Positions 27,801 to 39,444 of a DNA stretch of 64,000 nucleotides are shown piece by piece. The notes under the pieces were generated by a model, which searched no databases, had not been told where the DNA came from, and saw nothing but the letters and a program-made list of their open reading frames with translations. Made by a program: the position numbers and the translations under genes. The stretch is from Zeugodacus cucurbitae (taxonomy: Eukaryota > Arthropoda > Insecta > Diptera > Tephritidae). Where the stretch lies: positions 7,492,501-7,556,500 of the forward strand of contig NC_071670.1 of the NCBI RefSeq assembly GCF_028554725.1, given 5' to 3'. Each line of letters begins with the position of its first letter. Position 1 is the stretch's first letter.

Positions 27801-28515
27801 TTTATTTTTGGTTTACATTTACTTTGAAATTTTTGTTATTTGTTTTTGTTGTTGTTTTTTCAGTACTCATTTGCTCAATTGTCAAATTATCCTTAAGCGT
27901 AACCGTTTACGCAGCACCACTTCCAAAGGCTACTCACTGAATTGGTTGGTTTATAGTACGCCTTCACCACTTGTACTTACTTTTCAAGCTTCTCCTATTT
28001 TTCTCCCTCTTCTTCTACTCCTTTTCCTTCCTCATCTTCTCCTTTGTCCGTCAAATTATTTATTTGTTTCGTCAACGCTGACAGCCGAGGGTTTTGCAAT
28101 TCAAGTGCAGTCATTCTAGCGCATTTCACATATCGGACATTTGACAGTGCTGTGACTGACTCACTCAACCACACAAACACATACTCTCATATAAATATTT
28201 GTATATGTATGTATAGCTGTAAATGCATTGCAATGCATTACATTTTGGTGGCAATTGTCAATGTGCAACATTTTGTGGTGATTATCATAAACGGTGACAT
28301 TAAAATGTCGCCAATTTGGTGAGGTCATTACAATTTTGTTTGTATACATATATATATGCATGCGCGTGTGAGTGTCGCTGCATTTATTTGTGCCCACAAA
28401 CACACACATACACAGACTCAGGCGACGCAACGCACGCCTGTCAAGCATTGCTCAATTTCATTTAACAAGTTTGTCATTCGATGTTGGAAATTGTGTGATT
28501 GCAATTGGAAATTGA
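24801..28515. other. Non-coding stretch, no gene recognised
   Basis: Positions 24890-26160 and 27700-28500 are unique, GC-richer islands. A compact cluster of palindromes lies at 25339-25374. Weak direct repeats occur at 26830-26990 and 27408-27560. Short frames (for example 25175-25519 -, 27760-28119 +) carry no recognisable domain. Confidence 0.5.
25339..25374. promoter_or_regulatory. Palindrome cluster AATCGATCG ... CGATCGATT
   Basis: A 9-bp inverted repeat, AATCGATCG at 25339-25347 and CGATCGATT at 25366-25374, encloses two further perfect palindromes, GCGATCGC (25351-25358) and TTCGAA (25360-25365). Such CGAT-rich dyads resemble insect promoter or boundary motifs (DREF and BEAF-32 prefer TATCGATA- and CGATA-type sites). 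The resemblance is loose and any function is inference. Confidence 0.3.
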
Positions 28516-28519
28516 ATTA

Positions 28520-29085
28520 TTTATTTTGACAACAACAAAAACAACAACAGCAACATACAAAATGCAAATGTAAATGTCAGAAACACACACACTCTCACAT
28601 AGAGACATTGCTTAGTTATGTAATAGCAGTAGGCATTTGCGCAAATTATCAAGGCGACACAAATAATTTTTGTTTGCAACAACAACAACAGGAATAACAA
28701 AAACAACAGCAATAGTTTCGACAGACGAAATAACAACAATCGACAACAACAACAATTTTGAAGATATGTCAGGAATAAAATGTATATAACAACAGCAACA
28801 ACAACAAATAATAATAACAACAACATATAAAAAACTATACCAACAATTTGAGATTCGTGAATATAACAGCAATACAAGCAAATAATTTTTCTCTACAACA
28901 ATAACAACAAAAATAATTACAACAAAAACAACAGCAATAGTATGAACAACTTCAAAAGACAAAAGCAAAAACAACAACAAACACTTTGGGCATACGTCAG
29001 CAATAGAAGCAAGTGGTTAATGTATATAACAACAGCAACAACAAAATCTAAAACAACTTTGACAGCAATCGAAAGCATAGAATAT
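28520..29085. repeat. CAA-rich low-complexity tract with an internal duplication
   Basis: Dense (CAA)n, (AAC)n and AACAGCAACAACAA words. A longer phrase, ATGTATATAACAACAGCAAC, occurs near 28780 and 29020, each time preceded by AT-CGTCAG-AAT-type sequence. This implies a diverged duplication of about 240 bp. The Val/Leu-rich minus-strand frames here are artefacts. Confidence 0.8.
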
Positions 29086-29394
29086 TTGCTTTCTGCAAGC
29101 AAAATTGGAATTAATATTGGTATTTGAGAACATTTATTGACAATGTCTTGAAGAAGTAGCTCAAATATGACTCAATTCATAAACAGGTGTGTAGATTATA
29201 GATATACTTTTAAGTAAGTATCAATAAGTCTAAGAAGTCTACTGAGGTCAAGACTCCACTAGAGTCAAGACAAATGAACCCCCTCCATATAATATGTAAT
29301 TAAAAAACTAAAAATTTTGAGGTTATGTTCGACCAGAGGCGAATGAATTGAAGGAGGTCCCGCAATAGTACTTTAGCTCAATACCAAAACTCGA

Positions 29395-30760
29395 TTGTGA
29401 AGAAAATATATGTCCACTAGTTTAAAAATAGCGTATGAAAGAAAAAATATAAAAATAACGGTAAATGGAACACAGTTATGTACCGGTTTAACTGTATACA
29501 ACTAAAAAATAGAAAAAGAATAGATAAAAAATGGATTTACAACAAAGTTCCAGAGAAAAAATAGAAATATGACGGTCAATGGATCAGATTTAGTTCAGAT
29601 CAGCTAAGAAAGTCGTAGAAACATTACTTAGTTCTGTAGATTGGAAAGAGATATGAATACATAATGGTTAATTAAGCATATGTAAATTCAGAACTAACGG
29701 TATATAACGAAAAATTCAAAGAAAAGAGGGGTTCAGTTGGCAAATGGAGCGAAAAAATGCTATGATAAAGGTAAATAGGTCAGTGTATGTCCACACTAAC
29801 GAATGAGGACAAGACGAAATATCTCCTGTCATCAAGCAAACAGTCGGCGCACTCGCGTCTTTGCTCCCACGTCACTGTTGACAGTCATAACTTCGAAGTT
29901 GTAGATAATTTCGTATACCTGGGAACCAGTATCAACAACACCAACAATGTCAGCCTCGAAATCCAACGCAGAATCACTCTTTCCAACAGGTGCTACTTTG
30001 GTCTGACTAGGCAATTGAAAATTAAAGTCCTCTCTTAACGAACAAAATCAAACTCTACAAGTCCCTCAACATTCCCGTCCTGCTTTATCGTGGAGAAGTG
30101 TGGACGATGTCAACATCAGATGAGACGACACTAGGAGTTTTCGAGAAGAAAATTTTGCGCAAGATTTATGGTCCTCAGAACATTGGCAACGGCGAATATC
30201 GCAGACGATGGAACGATGAGCTGTACGAGTTATACGACGACATTGACATAGTTCAGCGAATAAAAAGACAGCGGCTACGCTGGCTAGGTCATGTTGTCCA
30301 AATGGACGAAAACACTCCAGCCCTGAAAGTGTTCGATGCAGTACCCGCCGGAGGAAGCCGAGGAAGGGGAAGGCCTCCACTACTTTGGAGGGACCAGGTG
30401 GAGAGCGACCTGGTTACACTTGGAATCGATTCGGCTATAACCGGCTAAACGGTTGAACGCCAATCACATACATGTCCACACTAAAGGCCAACTGAGAAGA
30501 ACTTTGTTTCATAGGTAAATAAATACCACTACTGTCCAATAGTAAAAACAAATGTGAAGAAAATGGAAGAAATTGTTTCACTTAAGAGACACTGAGAAAT
30601 GCAATGGATCCCTCTTTTCAAGAACTCTGATTCAGAGCTAAATGGATCCCACTTCTGTCCAATACGAAAGCGCTATTTCGTAGAAAATAAAATGTTTCAC
30701 TTGAAGGAGATTCAGAAGAACAAAGAACCTCTCTTTCTCAGTATTAACGATTCATTGTGA
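29395..30760. repeat. Diverged tandem duplications of about 120 bp, split by an RTE insertion
   Basis: ACGGTAAATGGA / ACGGTCAATGGA with similar flanks occur near 29459 and 29575. A segment with CTGTCCAATA, GAAAAT-GAA, TGTTTCACTT-A and AACTCTGATTCA-like words starts at about 30532 and again at 30655 (123 bp). The RTE-like fragment at 29800-30471 lies between these repeated parts. Confidence 0.55.
29800..30471 (+). mobile_element. 5'-truncated RTE-like LINE fragment with 13-bp target duplication
   Basis: The + strand encodes the C-terminal part of a non-LTR retrotransposon reverse transcriptase ORF, the region after the RT core. It is broken by a frameshift near 30035. Recognisable pieces are EDKTKYLL, YLGTSINN, RCYFGL, LRWLGHVVQMDEN and GGSRGRGRPPL, which match the copy at 33.3-34.7 kb almost word for word. 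The catalytic palm is absent because the copy is 5'-truncated, as LINE copies often are. The 13-bp sequence ATGTCCACACTAA flanks the insertion exactly, at 29787-29799 and 30472-30484. A short internal deletion near the 3' end removes about 20 codons present in the other copy. The RTE clade name is from motif recognition; another LINE clade is possible. Confidence 0.85.
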
Positions 30761-33320
30761 AAAAAAATAGAAACATAATGAGTTTTTTTAATTTTAGAGC
30801 GAAGAAATGTGGAAGTAATGAATAGGAATAGTAAATGAACTCAAATACTGGGATGCTATATGCTTCTTCCTTAGAATCCATTGTATTGTGGAAATTCAAG
30901 GATGTTTAACTTCCTTCCGTAACCAGTAATAAATTAAAAATTGTGCTCCACCTCGTTTGTGGCTCAAGACCAGTACAGTCTGCTAACCTAATCTAAGAAC
31001 CCCGAAAGGACTCAGAAATTGAGAGTTTAGACCTCACCGAAGACAAAGCTAATCGATCTGTGAACAAAAAGTTTTCGCCACGTTGATTAAATGGTCGATA
31101 CGCTACCACTAAGCTCCAATATACTACAACTGAATAAAGAGCTCAGTGATTACAATTTATAACATTTTAGAACAAAGTGGAGATCTTAAATGAATTACTC
31201 GAAACCTACGATACCATAAGACCGTCGATTTAACTCAACTTTACATTATTGGTCTTTCTTAAAGCTCTCTCAACAGCTATCGACTACTAAAAACCTGACC
31301 CTAAAAGAAAAAAGCAAAGGCTCTTCCAGGTTTCCTTACCTTGAGCACCATGACCTGTCGATGAGTCCGCAACACCTCTTAATTCTATTTTGAAATCAAG
31401 AGTGTGGAATTTAACTTAGTACGAGGATGAGTGTTAGTTCTTCTCTGAATTTAAAGCTGCATATCCCATAATTTCTGGGACGCCTATTGATCAAATTCAT
31501 TAAGTCTATAGATCAATTCAATGAATCTAATACAGAAAGGTGGATTGAGAAGGTATTTAAGGTCGATTGATCTCAGAATCCTTGCCAAGTAATACTTAAA
31601 CCACAAAATATCATTATGAAGAACCTTTTTCCCCCATCTTGGTAGATAAAAAAGATCCTCAGAATGTATTTTTGGGGACAAATAAGGTTTTTGATGGTAT
31701 TTCCGCTTAGAAGACATAACTTTTCTGAAGACTATTTCGTTTTTTTTTTTTTTATGAAAGAGAAAGTGAAAGTCTGTCTTTCTATATAAGTCTTTATAGC
31801 CCTTGGTTAATAAAATCGGTAAAATCTGCTGTACTTTTACTAAAAATCGGGTTAAGAATTGCTAAAAGAGCGCAAATTCATTAGGATCAAATATTTATCC
31901 GACAAAGTTGAACTCCAAAACAATTTTTTTGAACTTATTGGTTTATTAAATATTATCTATTGCGTCTCTACCTCTAACCGAGTATCAAAAATTCCTTCGA
32001 AAACCACAGATATAATTTCTATTGAACTCGCTAAACTCTCTGTCCATTATTATGCGTACAGTGTTGCCATATTTTTGTGTCAAACAACTATTTACAATTA
32101 TTACTTCCGTTCGCTGTTGAGGTGAGGTCAACAGCTAGGAATTAACATAATAATAATGATTAGAGACAAAGGCAACGGAGAGATATCCTAGATAAGGCGG
32201 TACGTGCCACAAATACTTGAGAAGTGGACAACAAAGGCGAATGAAACGAACGAAACACAAAGCAACAAATGCAGCTATAAACATATTGTAGACAAGTATA
32301 ACTAAACTCCAAAAATATAATAAAAAACGCACTCACGCGCTACTTTAAACCGCTTGATGGCTTGTGAGATAAAAATTATTATTTTCTGCTTCTCGCTGCG
32401 CTGCAACAACTTCCACAGCGTTTAGCTGAGTTTCAGTACTTTTTATGACACGTCTTTCGATTTTGATTTTTTTTTCGGCGCTATTGCCGCTTGCTTGGTG
32501 TCATTGTGCCAGTTCTGGGAATACGCACAAATGTCGCAGCGTGTCAATTACAACACTTATTGTTTGCGCTTCCCTTTTTCCCCAATTGACGCGGCTGCGC
32601 ATGCGCACACAGGTAGTTTTGCTGGCACTTGATTGTTGGTTACTGCGCCTGTGCCGATGTGTTGCAGCAAGTGTTTTACCACAATTCTGATAATTTTTGA
32701 AAGAAGATTCTTTGTTCTAATTTTATTTATGGTTTACGGTAATTTTTTTTTTTAATTTATTTTCTTTTTGAAAATGTGTGCAAAAATAAAATAATTAAAA
32801 AAATATTAAAATTATATAAAAAAAATTTTGAATTAAAAAATATGTGAAAATACTTAAAACTATAAAATCGAAAAAAAATTATTAGAAAAAAAAAATATTA
32901 TAAAAAATTTAAAAACAATTTTTAAAAAGCATTGAAAGGAAAAATGTGTGAAAATTCTTACAAAAAAAAATTTAAATATATCGAAAATAGTTTTTAGTTT
33001 ATTATTCAAATTTTAATCCTTGTAATATTTCGAAAATATTTTCAATATTATTGTATATTTTTTGCGAACACTATAAAAATTTTAAATTATAAAAACTTCA
33101 AAAAGAGAAAAAAATGCAATAGAAATTTATTTAAATTTAATTTTACTGAGGTACACAATTTTTTAATTTTATTTTAATTTCCATACATAAATTATAATTT
33201 TCAAAAAAAATATTCCAAAAATGTTCAGAATTCCAAGTTTGCCATTTTATAATATAATATAAATTTCGAAATTAATAAAACTCATTTGAAAGTTACCAGT
33301 TAAATAGTAACGAATAGAAG
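30485..33320. other. Non-coding stretch, AT-rich at 32700-33240
   Basis: Apart from the 123-bp duplication at its left end I see only unique AT-rich DNA, a small GC-richer island at 32330-32690 and low-complexity A/T words at 32700-33240. The 81-codon frame at 32445-32690 looks like a hydrophobic signal-type leader but ends without a plausible domain, so it is not called. Confidence 0.45.
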
Positions 33321-33321
33321 T

Positions 33322-33338
33322 TAACCCCTAGAGGAATG

Positions 33339-33372
<34 letters not shown>

Positions 33373-36300
33373 GCGTAGGAACCGCTTTAAGCGATTATAG
33401 CCGAATCCACCAGAGCGCGCCACTCATTCCTCCTTTTTGCTTTTTGGCGCCAACTGGAAACACCAAGTGAAGCCAGGTCACTTTGCACTTGGTCTTTCCA
33501 CCGGAGTGGAGGTCCTCTTCCGCGGCTTCCTCCAGCGGGTACTGCATCGAATACTTTCAGAGCTGGAGTGTTTTCTTCCATCCGTACAACATGACCTAGC
33601 CAGCGTAGCCGCTGTCTTTTTATTCGCTGAACTATGTCAATGTCGTCGTATAAATCGTTGCCAATGTTTAGAGGACCATAAATCTTGCGCAAAACCTTTC
33701 TCTCGAAAACCCCAAGAGTCGTCTCATCGGATGTTGTCATCGTCCACGCTTCAGCGCCATACATCAGGACAGGAATAATGAGCGACTTATAGAGTTTGAT
33801 TTTGGTTCGTCGAGAGAGGACTTTACTTTTCAATTGCCTACTCAGTCCAAAGTAGCACCTGTTGGCAAGAGTGATTCTGCGTTGGATTTCAAGGCTGACA
33901 TTGTTGGTGTTGTTAATGCTGGTTCCCAGATAAACGAAATTATCTACAACTTCAAAGTTATGACTGTCAACAGTGACGTGGGAGCAAAGACGCGAGTGCG
34001 CTGACTGTTTGTTTGATGGCAGGAGATATTTCGTCTTGTCCTCATTCACCACCAGACCCATACGCTTCGCTTCTTTATCTAGTCTGGAAAACGCAGAACA
34101 AACGGCGCGGTTGTTGCTTCCGATGATATCAATATCAATATTGGAATAAGGTCCAATCAGTTCGTTGACGGTGGGCTTTAGTCTTTCACACAATACGCTC
34201 GACAAAACCTTATATGCGATATTGAGGAGACTTATACCACGGTAGTTGGCGCAGATTGTGGGGTCTCCCTTCTTATGGATTGGGCAGAGCACACTAAGAT
34301 TCCAATCGTCAGGCATGCTTTCTTCCGACCATATTTTACAAAGAAGCTGATGCATGCACCTTATCAGTTCTTCGCCGCCGTATTTGAATAGCTCGGCCGG
34401 TAATCCATCGGCCCCCGCCGCTTTGTTGTTCTTCAAGCGGGTAATTGCTATTCGAATTTCTTCATGGTCGGGTAATGGAACATCTATTCCATCGTCATCG
34501 ATTGGGGAATCGGGTTCGCCATCTCCTGGTGTTGTATTTTCACTGCCATTGAGCAGGTCGGAGAAGTGCTCCCTCCATAATCCCAGTGTGCTCTGGACAT
34601 CCGTTACCAGATTACCCCCTCGGTCCCTACATGATAATGCTCCGGTCTTGAAACCTTCTGTAAATCGCTTCAATTTAGTAAATATCACTTGGTTATATAT
34701 AAACATGGAATTAATAAACCTCCTTTGAAAGTAACCAGTTAAATAGTAACGAATGCTAGTTGAACCCTAGAGGTATGCTTTAATATAGTAAATATGACAA
34801 GGTTAATTTGAATAGAAATCAAAAATGATTTTTTTCCTGTGATAATATCGATTTTCTATTTTATAGTAATAGTATTTGTTGACTTCTAATCGTAGTTCAA
34901 TTAAATATTTAGCAAATAACGACAATTATTAACGCATAAGAAGTTAGAGCGCCTTATGATAGACTACACATTTTGATTCGAATTCATATTTTTGATCAAA
35001 ACATGATTTCGTGTCCTTTTTATGTAACATATAAGTACCTTTGACGAAATGTACCACAAATAACTCCAATTGTTATCAAAAACTGAAGTTCAGTGCCTAA
35101 AGGTATGCTTACATTTTCAGATTTTGTTCGTTAATTGTCAGACAACATGAATATAACTTTAAATAACTACGAAATAATAACAATATTGATTAATATTCAA
35201 TTAAAAATCACCAAATAGTAAAAACCAACATAATATGTGATGGTCTGGCGCCTTAAAATATGCTATAACTTGGAATAGATCCCAATCCTTTCCGTCATAT
35301 ATGATATGCACCGCAACAAATTAATCCCCAACATTATCTTTTAAAAAATATTGTAAATAATATATGTATTTACTATAAAGAATGTCCAGCGCCTGAAAAT
35401 AGGCTACAATTTTTAATATAAATTTTTTTTCATAGCAGTTGTGATTTTAACAACAGTTGGTGTGGTCAATCTTAAATAGTTCTCTACAATACTGTAAAAT
35501 TTAACACAACTATTATTCAAATTGCAGCCAAATGGAAGATCATTGTGATAGTGAAATAGCAGTATAGATACCAAATTTTAATAATTACACTTTATCTTCA
35601 AATACATTATGATTTTTGTATTACTTAGTTGCATAATATATTAATGTATTAAAAAAAATCAAAAAAGTAGCAATAGCTTAATAGCAATGAAGTTCAGCGC
35701 CTTGAGGTAGGCTAAAATTTTTAAGACGGCTTCTTATTGATTTGTGAATATCATTTTAGTGATACGCTGCCTCGATATATATTCTTACTTGCTTAAATAC
35801 TTCCAAAAATATATGAATACATCGATATATGGAACGTCGGCGCCTCAAGGTAGGCTACGATTTTATAAAGTATTCTTTCATAGCATTATATAATACACAC
35901 ATATACTCAACATTTGAATATAAACTCTTTTGTGAAAAAATAATAACAAAAATCTATTAATACCATGAGTATTATTACTATTGTACTAATCAGCCCCTTA
36001 TGGTATGCAACTATATTCAATATTGCTTACTGCTTAGTCACTTTTGCTACATTTAACGACAAACCATTAACTCGTTCACTAAGATATTGAAAAAAAAACA
36101 ACTCCAGTTATCACCAAAAACTTTCAGATAAATAATAACGCCTGAAAATAGGCTAAAACTTTTAATAGCGTGTTTTTTTCCAGCAAATTGTCAAATGTGT
36201 TATACTTGATTACAAAATACAAACTGGTCGTTAAGTTATTGTAAAAATAGTGTCGACTATTGTTAAAAATTTCAAACTAACGCCTAAAGATAGGCTATAT

Positions 36301-36830
36301 TTTTCAATATGGCATTTTATAGATCAATAAAAAGTAAATTTAGTTATATGCAAATACAATACACCAGCTAGTTCGTCAAAAAATTGAAAATGGCGCTAAT
36401 TTACATTAAAAATTCAGTATTGCGCCTGAAGATAGGCTACATATTCAACTTTTCACGCTATAATCTAAGTGAAATCATAATTAGTTCAAAAACTTTAACT
36501 TTTGTTGTTGAGATATTCCAAAATGACACAATTGAAGAGGTTTAGCGCCTTAAGGTAGGCTACAATTTTAAAATTAGCTTTATTTTCTACAGCAGGATAG
36601 GATTTTCACTATAAATAGTCGAATAGTTATAATTTCTACAATTCAAATATTGCAAAAAAGTAATTGAAGAGGGTTAGCGCCTTAAGATAGGCTACAATTT
36701 TGAAATTAGCTTTGTATTTTCGAACAATATATGATTTAGACCATCTTAAGACTCAAAATTATATTTTTTACTGTCAAAATATTGCAAAAAGTTATTGAAT
36801 GGGCTTAGCGCCTTGAGATAGGCTAAATTT
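33322..36830 (+). repeat. Degenerate satellite-like array, about 145-bp units with a conserved 20-bp box
   Basis: A box close to TAGCGCCTTAAGATAGGCTA recurs on the + strand near 34948, 35092, 35247, 35388, 35695, 35839, 35991, 36138, 36279, 36421, 36543, 36675 and 36806. Spacings are about 122-154 bp, with one gap of 307 that fits two units. Diverged boxes (CCCTAGAGGTATGCTT type) lie at about 33325 and 34763. Between boxes the units share weak words: an ATATTG-AAAAA-type word before the box and a CAATTTTnAAATT-type word after it. The box is an imperfect dyad (GCCT...AGGC). The array is interrupted by the RTE-like insertion at 33341-34672. I do not recognise it as a described satellite. Confidence 0.8.
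33341..34672 (-). mobile_element. 5'-truncated RTE-like LINE with in-frame loss of the RT core
   Basis: A minus-strand open frame of 439 codons (34706-33387) carries RT fingers motifs NNKAAGADGLPAELFKYG, HKKGDPT and NYRGISLLN around residues 93-162. It then jumps at about residue 188 (near 34143) from LIGPY directly into DIDIIG, the sequence just after the YADD box. The palm with the catalytic aspartates is therefore missing, yet the frame stays open through LRWLGHVVRMEEN and GRGPPLRWKDQV. The first 13 or so residues come from flanking DNA, so the ATG is not the element's own. A (TA)n tail at 33341-33368 follows the 3' end. Both flanks are units of the surrounding box array. Catalytically dead; clade by motif recognition. 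Confidence 0.85.
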
Positions 36831-38220
36831 TTCAAGCAACATCCTATATTTGGCTTGTAAAAATATAATTTAGCGTAATATCAGGCAATTTGAGCGCACA
36901 AAAAAAGCAATAAGTGTAAACGCAAATTGCGTTTCACATAAATTTTGTTATATGAATATTTATGTATATGTATGCTGCTTTATTTGCCATTATTTGGTGC
37001 TCGAATGTCAAAGGACACTTACACTTAGTACCATATTACTTTATATGCACTAATGTATATGTATATGTGTGTGTGTTGTCTTTATAAGATATGCAACATT
37101 TTGCTTAGAAAGCTGCAATACAACTCTAGAAAGCAAACATACATGCACATATACATAAATATATATGTTTCTTGCTAACAAATAGTCATCGTATATCCTG
37201 TACAACACAGATCTCAATAGATGCGCACTAAACCAGAATATTATTATCATTATGCAAACACAGACACACACACACACACACACACACATGCATATACATA
37301 ACATAACGGCAAATGTAATGTTATTAGTGTTGGTAGTGGTCAACCAGTATGCGCCAACAGGCATTGGCATGGCACAATCAACCAAAGGAGCACAGCCGCC
37401 GAAACACTGTGTACATGTTTCGTATCGCCACATCACCCCACCTCCTACTCGTACACTGCCCACCACAGCGCACTGGCAAATATTTTGCATAATAATAATG
37501 GCTACGCACAGGCAGTAAAGTCCAGGCGAGTCAGCATTTAATGGACTGGAAAACTGTCCAGTGCGAAGGAGCCAAAGATTTTAACATTACAACAACAACA
37601 ACTATAATAATAATAGCAAAAACAAAAATAACAACAACAACATATATGTATGTACGTTAAAGTAAAAGCCAACAATACAGGCGTGTAACAGCAACAACAG
37701 GAACAACAAAAACAAGAATAACACCCGACCAAAAAATTACTACGGTAAATGCATATGTTTGTATGTATGAACGTATAATTGTGCTATTGTATGCTGTCCA
37801 AGGTTTATTATGGCATGAGGCGTACTCTACAACCTGATTTATATGAACAAACACACACATGCGCATACATTTGGCTTCACTGCTGCTGCCGCTGCGAGTC
37901 TATGACGCAGGCATGCATACAAATTACTCGATCATACTCGAGTTACACCGAGCCATGCAGCTAATGGAGCCCAAAATTTTGTCCACAAACATTGTGTGTG
38001 TTGCCCGTGGATGTTAATTTACGCACATAAACACACACACAGACATACATGCAAAGGCGATTGTATATATCTATATACATATAAATACATATGACCGGTT
38101 ATGTGGCGCACTTTAGTAAAAACAGTTAGGTACATGTGCGTACGGTAAACGGTTTTGCTCTAGTTGAATGGCATTGTATGGGTTTCGGAGACCCAGTAGT
38201 GCAACGAATGGACGGCGAAG
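36831..38220. other. Non-coding island rich in microsatellites
   Basis: A (CA)n run at about 37257-37288, TATG/CATA words, and CAACAA-rich DNA at 37590-37720. The 146-codon minus-strand frame at 37050-37490 runs through the (CA)n tract and is Cys/Val-rich because of it. No gene is supported. Confidence 0.55.
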
Positions 38221-38885
38221 GTCCATTTTAAAATTTTATATGAATATTTATTCCAATTAAATTTTAAAAATATTTGTATTAATTGCATGATTTTCAAAAA
38301 AAAATTACAAAAATAAAATAAAAAAAACTAAAATTATTAAAAAAATGTTATTCAAAAATACATAAAATTTTTATGGAAAAAATCTAAAAATATGAAAATA
38401 ATAAATGAAAAAGGACGTGTATTGCATTTCAAAAAAAATTAACGAAAAAAATTATGTAAAAAAAATAAATAAAAAAATATTAATAATTAATTATTGTGTA
38501 TTAAAATAAATATTAATAAGATTTTTCCAATATATTTAAAATATTTAAAAATTATAAAAAAATTAAAAATATTGTGATTCAAATACAAAAAAAAAATATT
38601 AAAAAAAAATTAAATGAAAAAATATTAATAATTTATTATTACGTACTAAAAGAAATATTAATAAGATTTTTCCAAAGTATTTAAAAAAATTTATAATTTA
38701 CAAAAAAAAATTAAAAAAAAATATTAAAAACATTATATTAAAAAAATTGTATTGATTTATTATTATATTAATAAAGAAAACGCTTTTTTTTCAAATTATT
38801 TATTTAAATAAAAAAATTAACAACAATTATTATAAAAAATTACTAAAAAAGCACTTTATTTATTTTTAAATTTTAGAAAATAATT
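38221..38885. repeat. AT-only low-complexity block
   Basis: A/T words such as AAAAATATTAATAATT and AGATTTTTCCAA recur. The phrase AATATTAATAAGATTTTTCC occurs near 38509 and again near 38651, so the block contains at least one local duplication. No gene. Confidence 0.75.
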
Positions 38886-39444
38886 TGTAAGTCACCAATT
38901 AAAATATTTCCAATTCAATCAAGCAATTAGAGATATCTAACTAGTCTTGTATAGTATTTTTTAACTCCAAATGATTAACTGACTTAAATCACTAATTCAG
39001 TCACTTCGTAAATTAATCGAATTTATTGAACAACTTTTAATTGTATTAGACCAAATGATTTCCTGACTTAAGTCACTAATTTAGTCACTTTGTAAATTGA
39101 AATGATTTATTAATCAACATTTGTTTTAATCACTTCGAAAAACACTGACTTTCAATATATTAAATCAAAATAATTTACAGACTTAACTAACTTAGTCACT
39201 TAAGAAATTAATCATATTTATTAATCAACAGTAATTTATAATCACTTCGAAAATTATTGACTTTTAATATATTGGATCAAATTAAGTCACAACTGAACTA
39301 AAGCTATCAAAAAGAGTTTGCAGTCATTGACTTAAGTCAATTAAAAATTGGTTCTAAAACATTGAATTTTTTCTAATGGAGAGAGAATAATGAACGAACA
39401 TAGTCACTTCCACGTTCAGTTTTCAATTTATTTCGGCGAATAAT

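Noticed and set aside
28521..28980. Hydrophobic Leu/Val-rich minus frames resembling membrane proteins
   Set aside because: They are the complement of a CAA-rich tract (TTG/GTT codons).
34354..34728. 124-codon + frame
   Set aside because: Antisense shadow of the RTE-like reverse transcriptase frame.
37050..37490. 146-codon minus frame
   Set aside because: Runs through a (CA)n microsatellite and an ordinary non-coding island; Cys/Val repeats come from the microsatellite.
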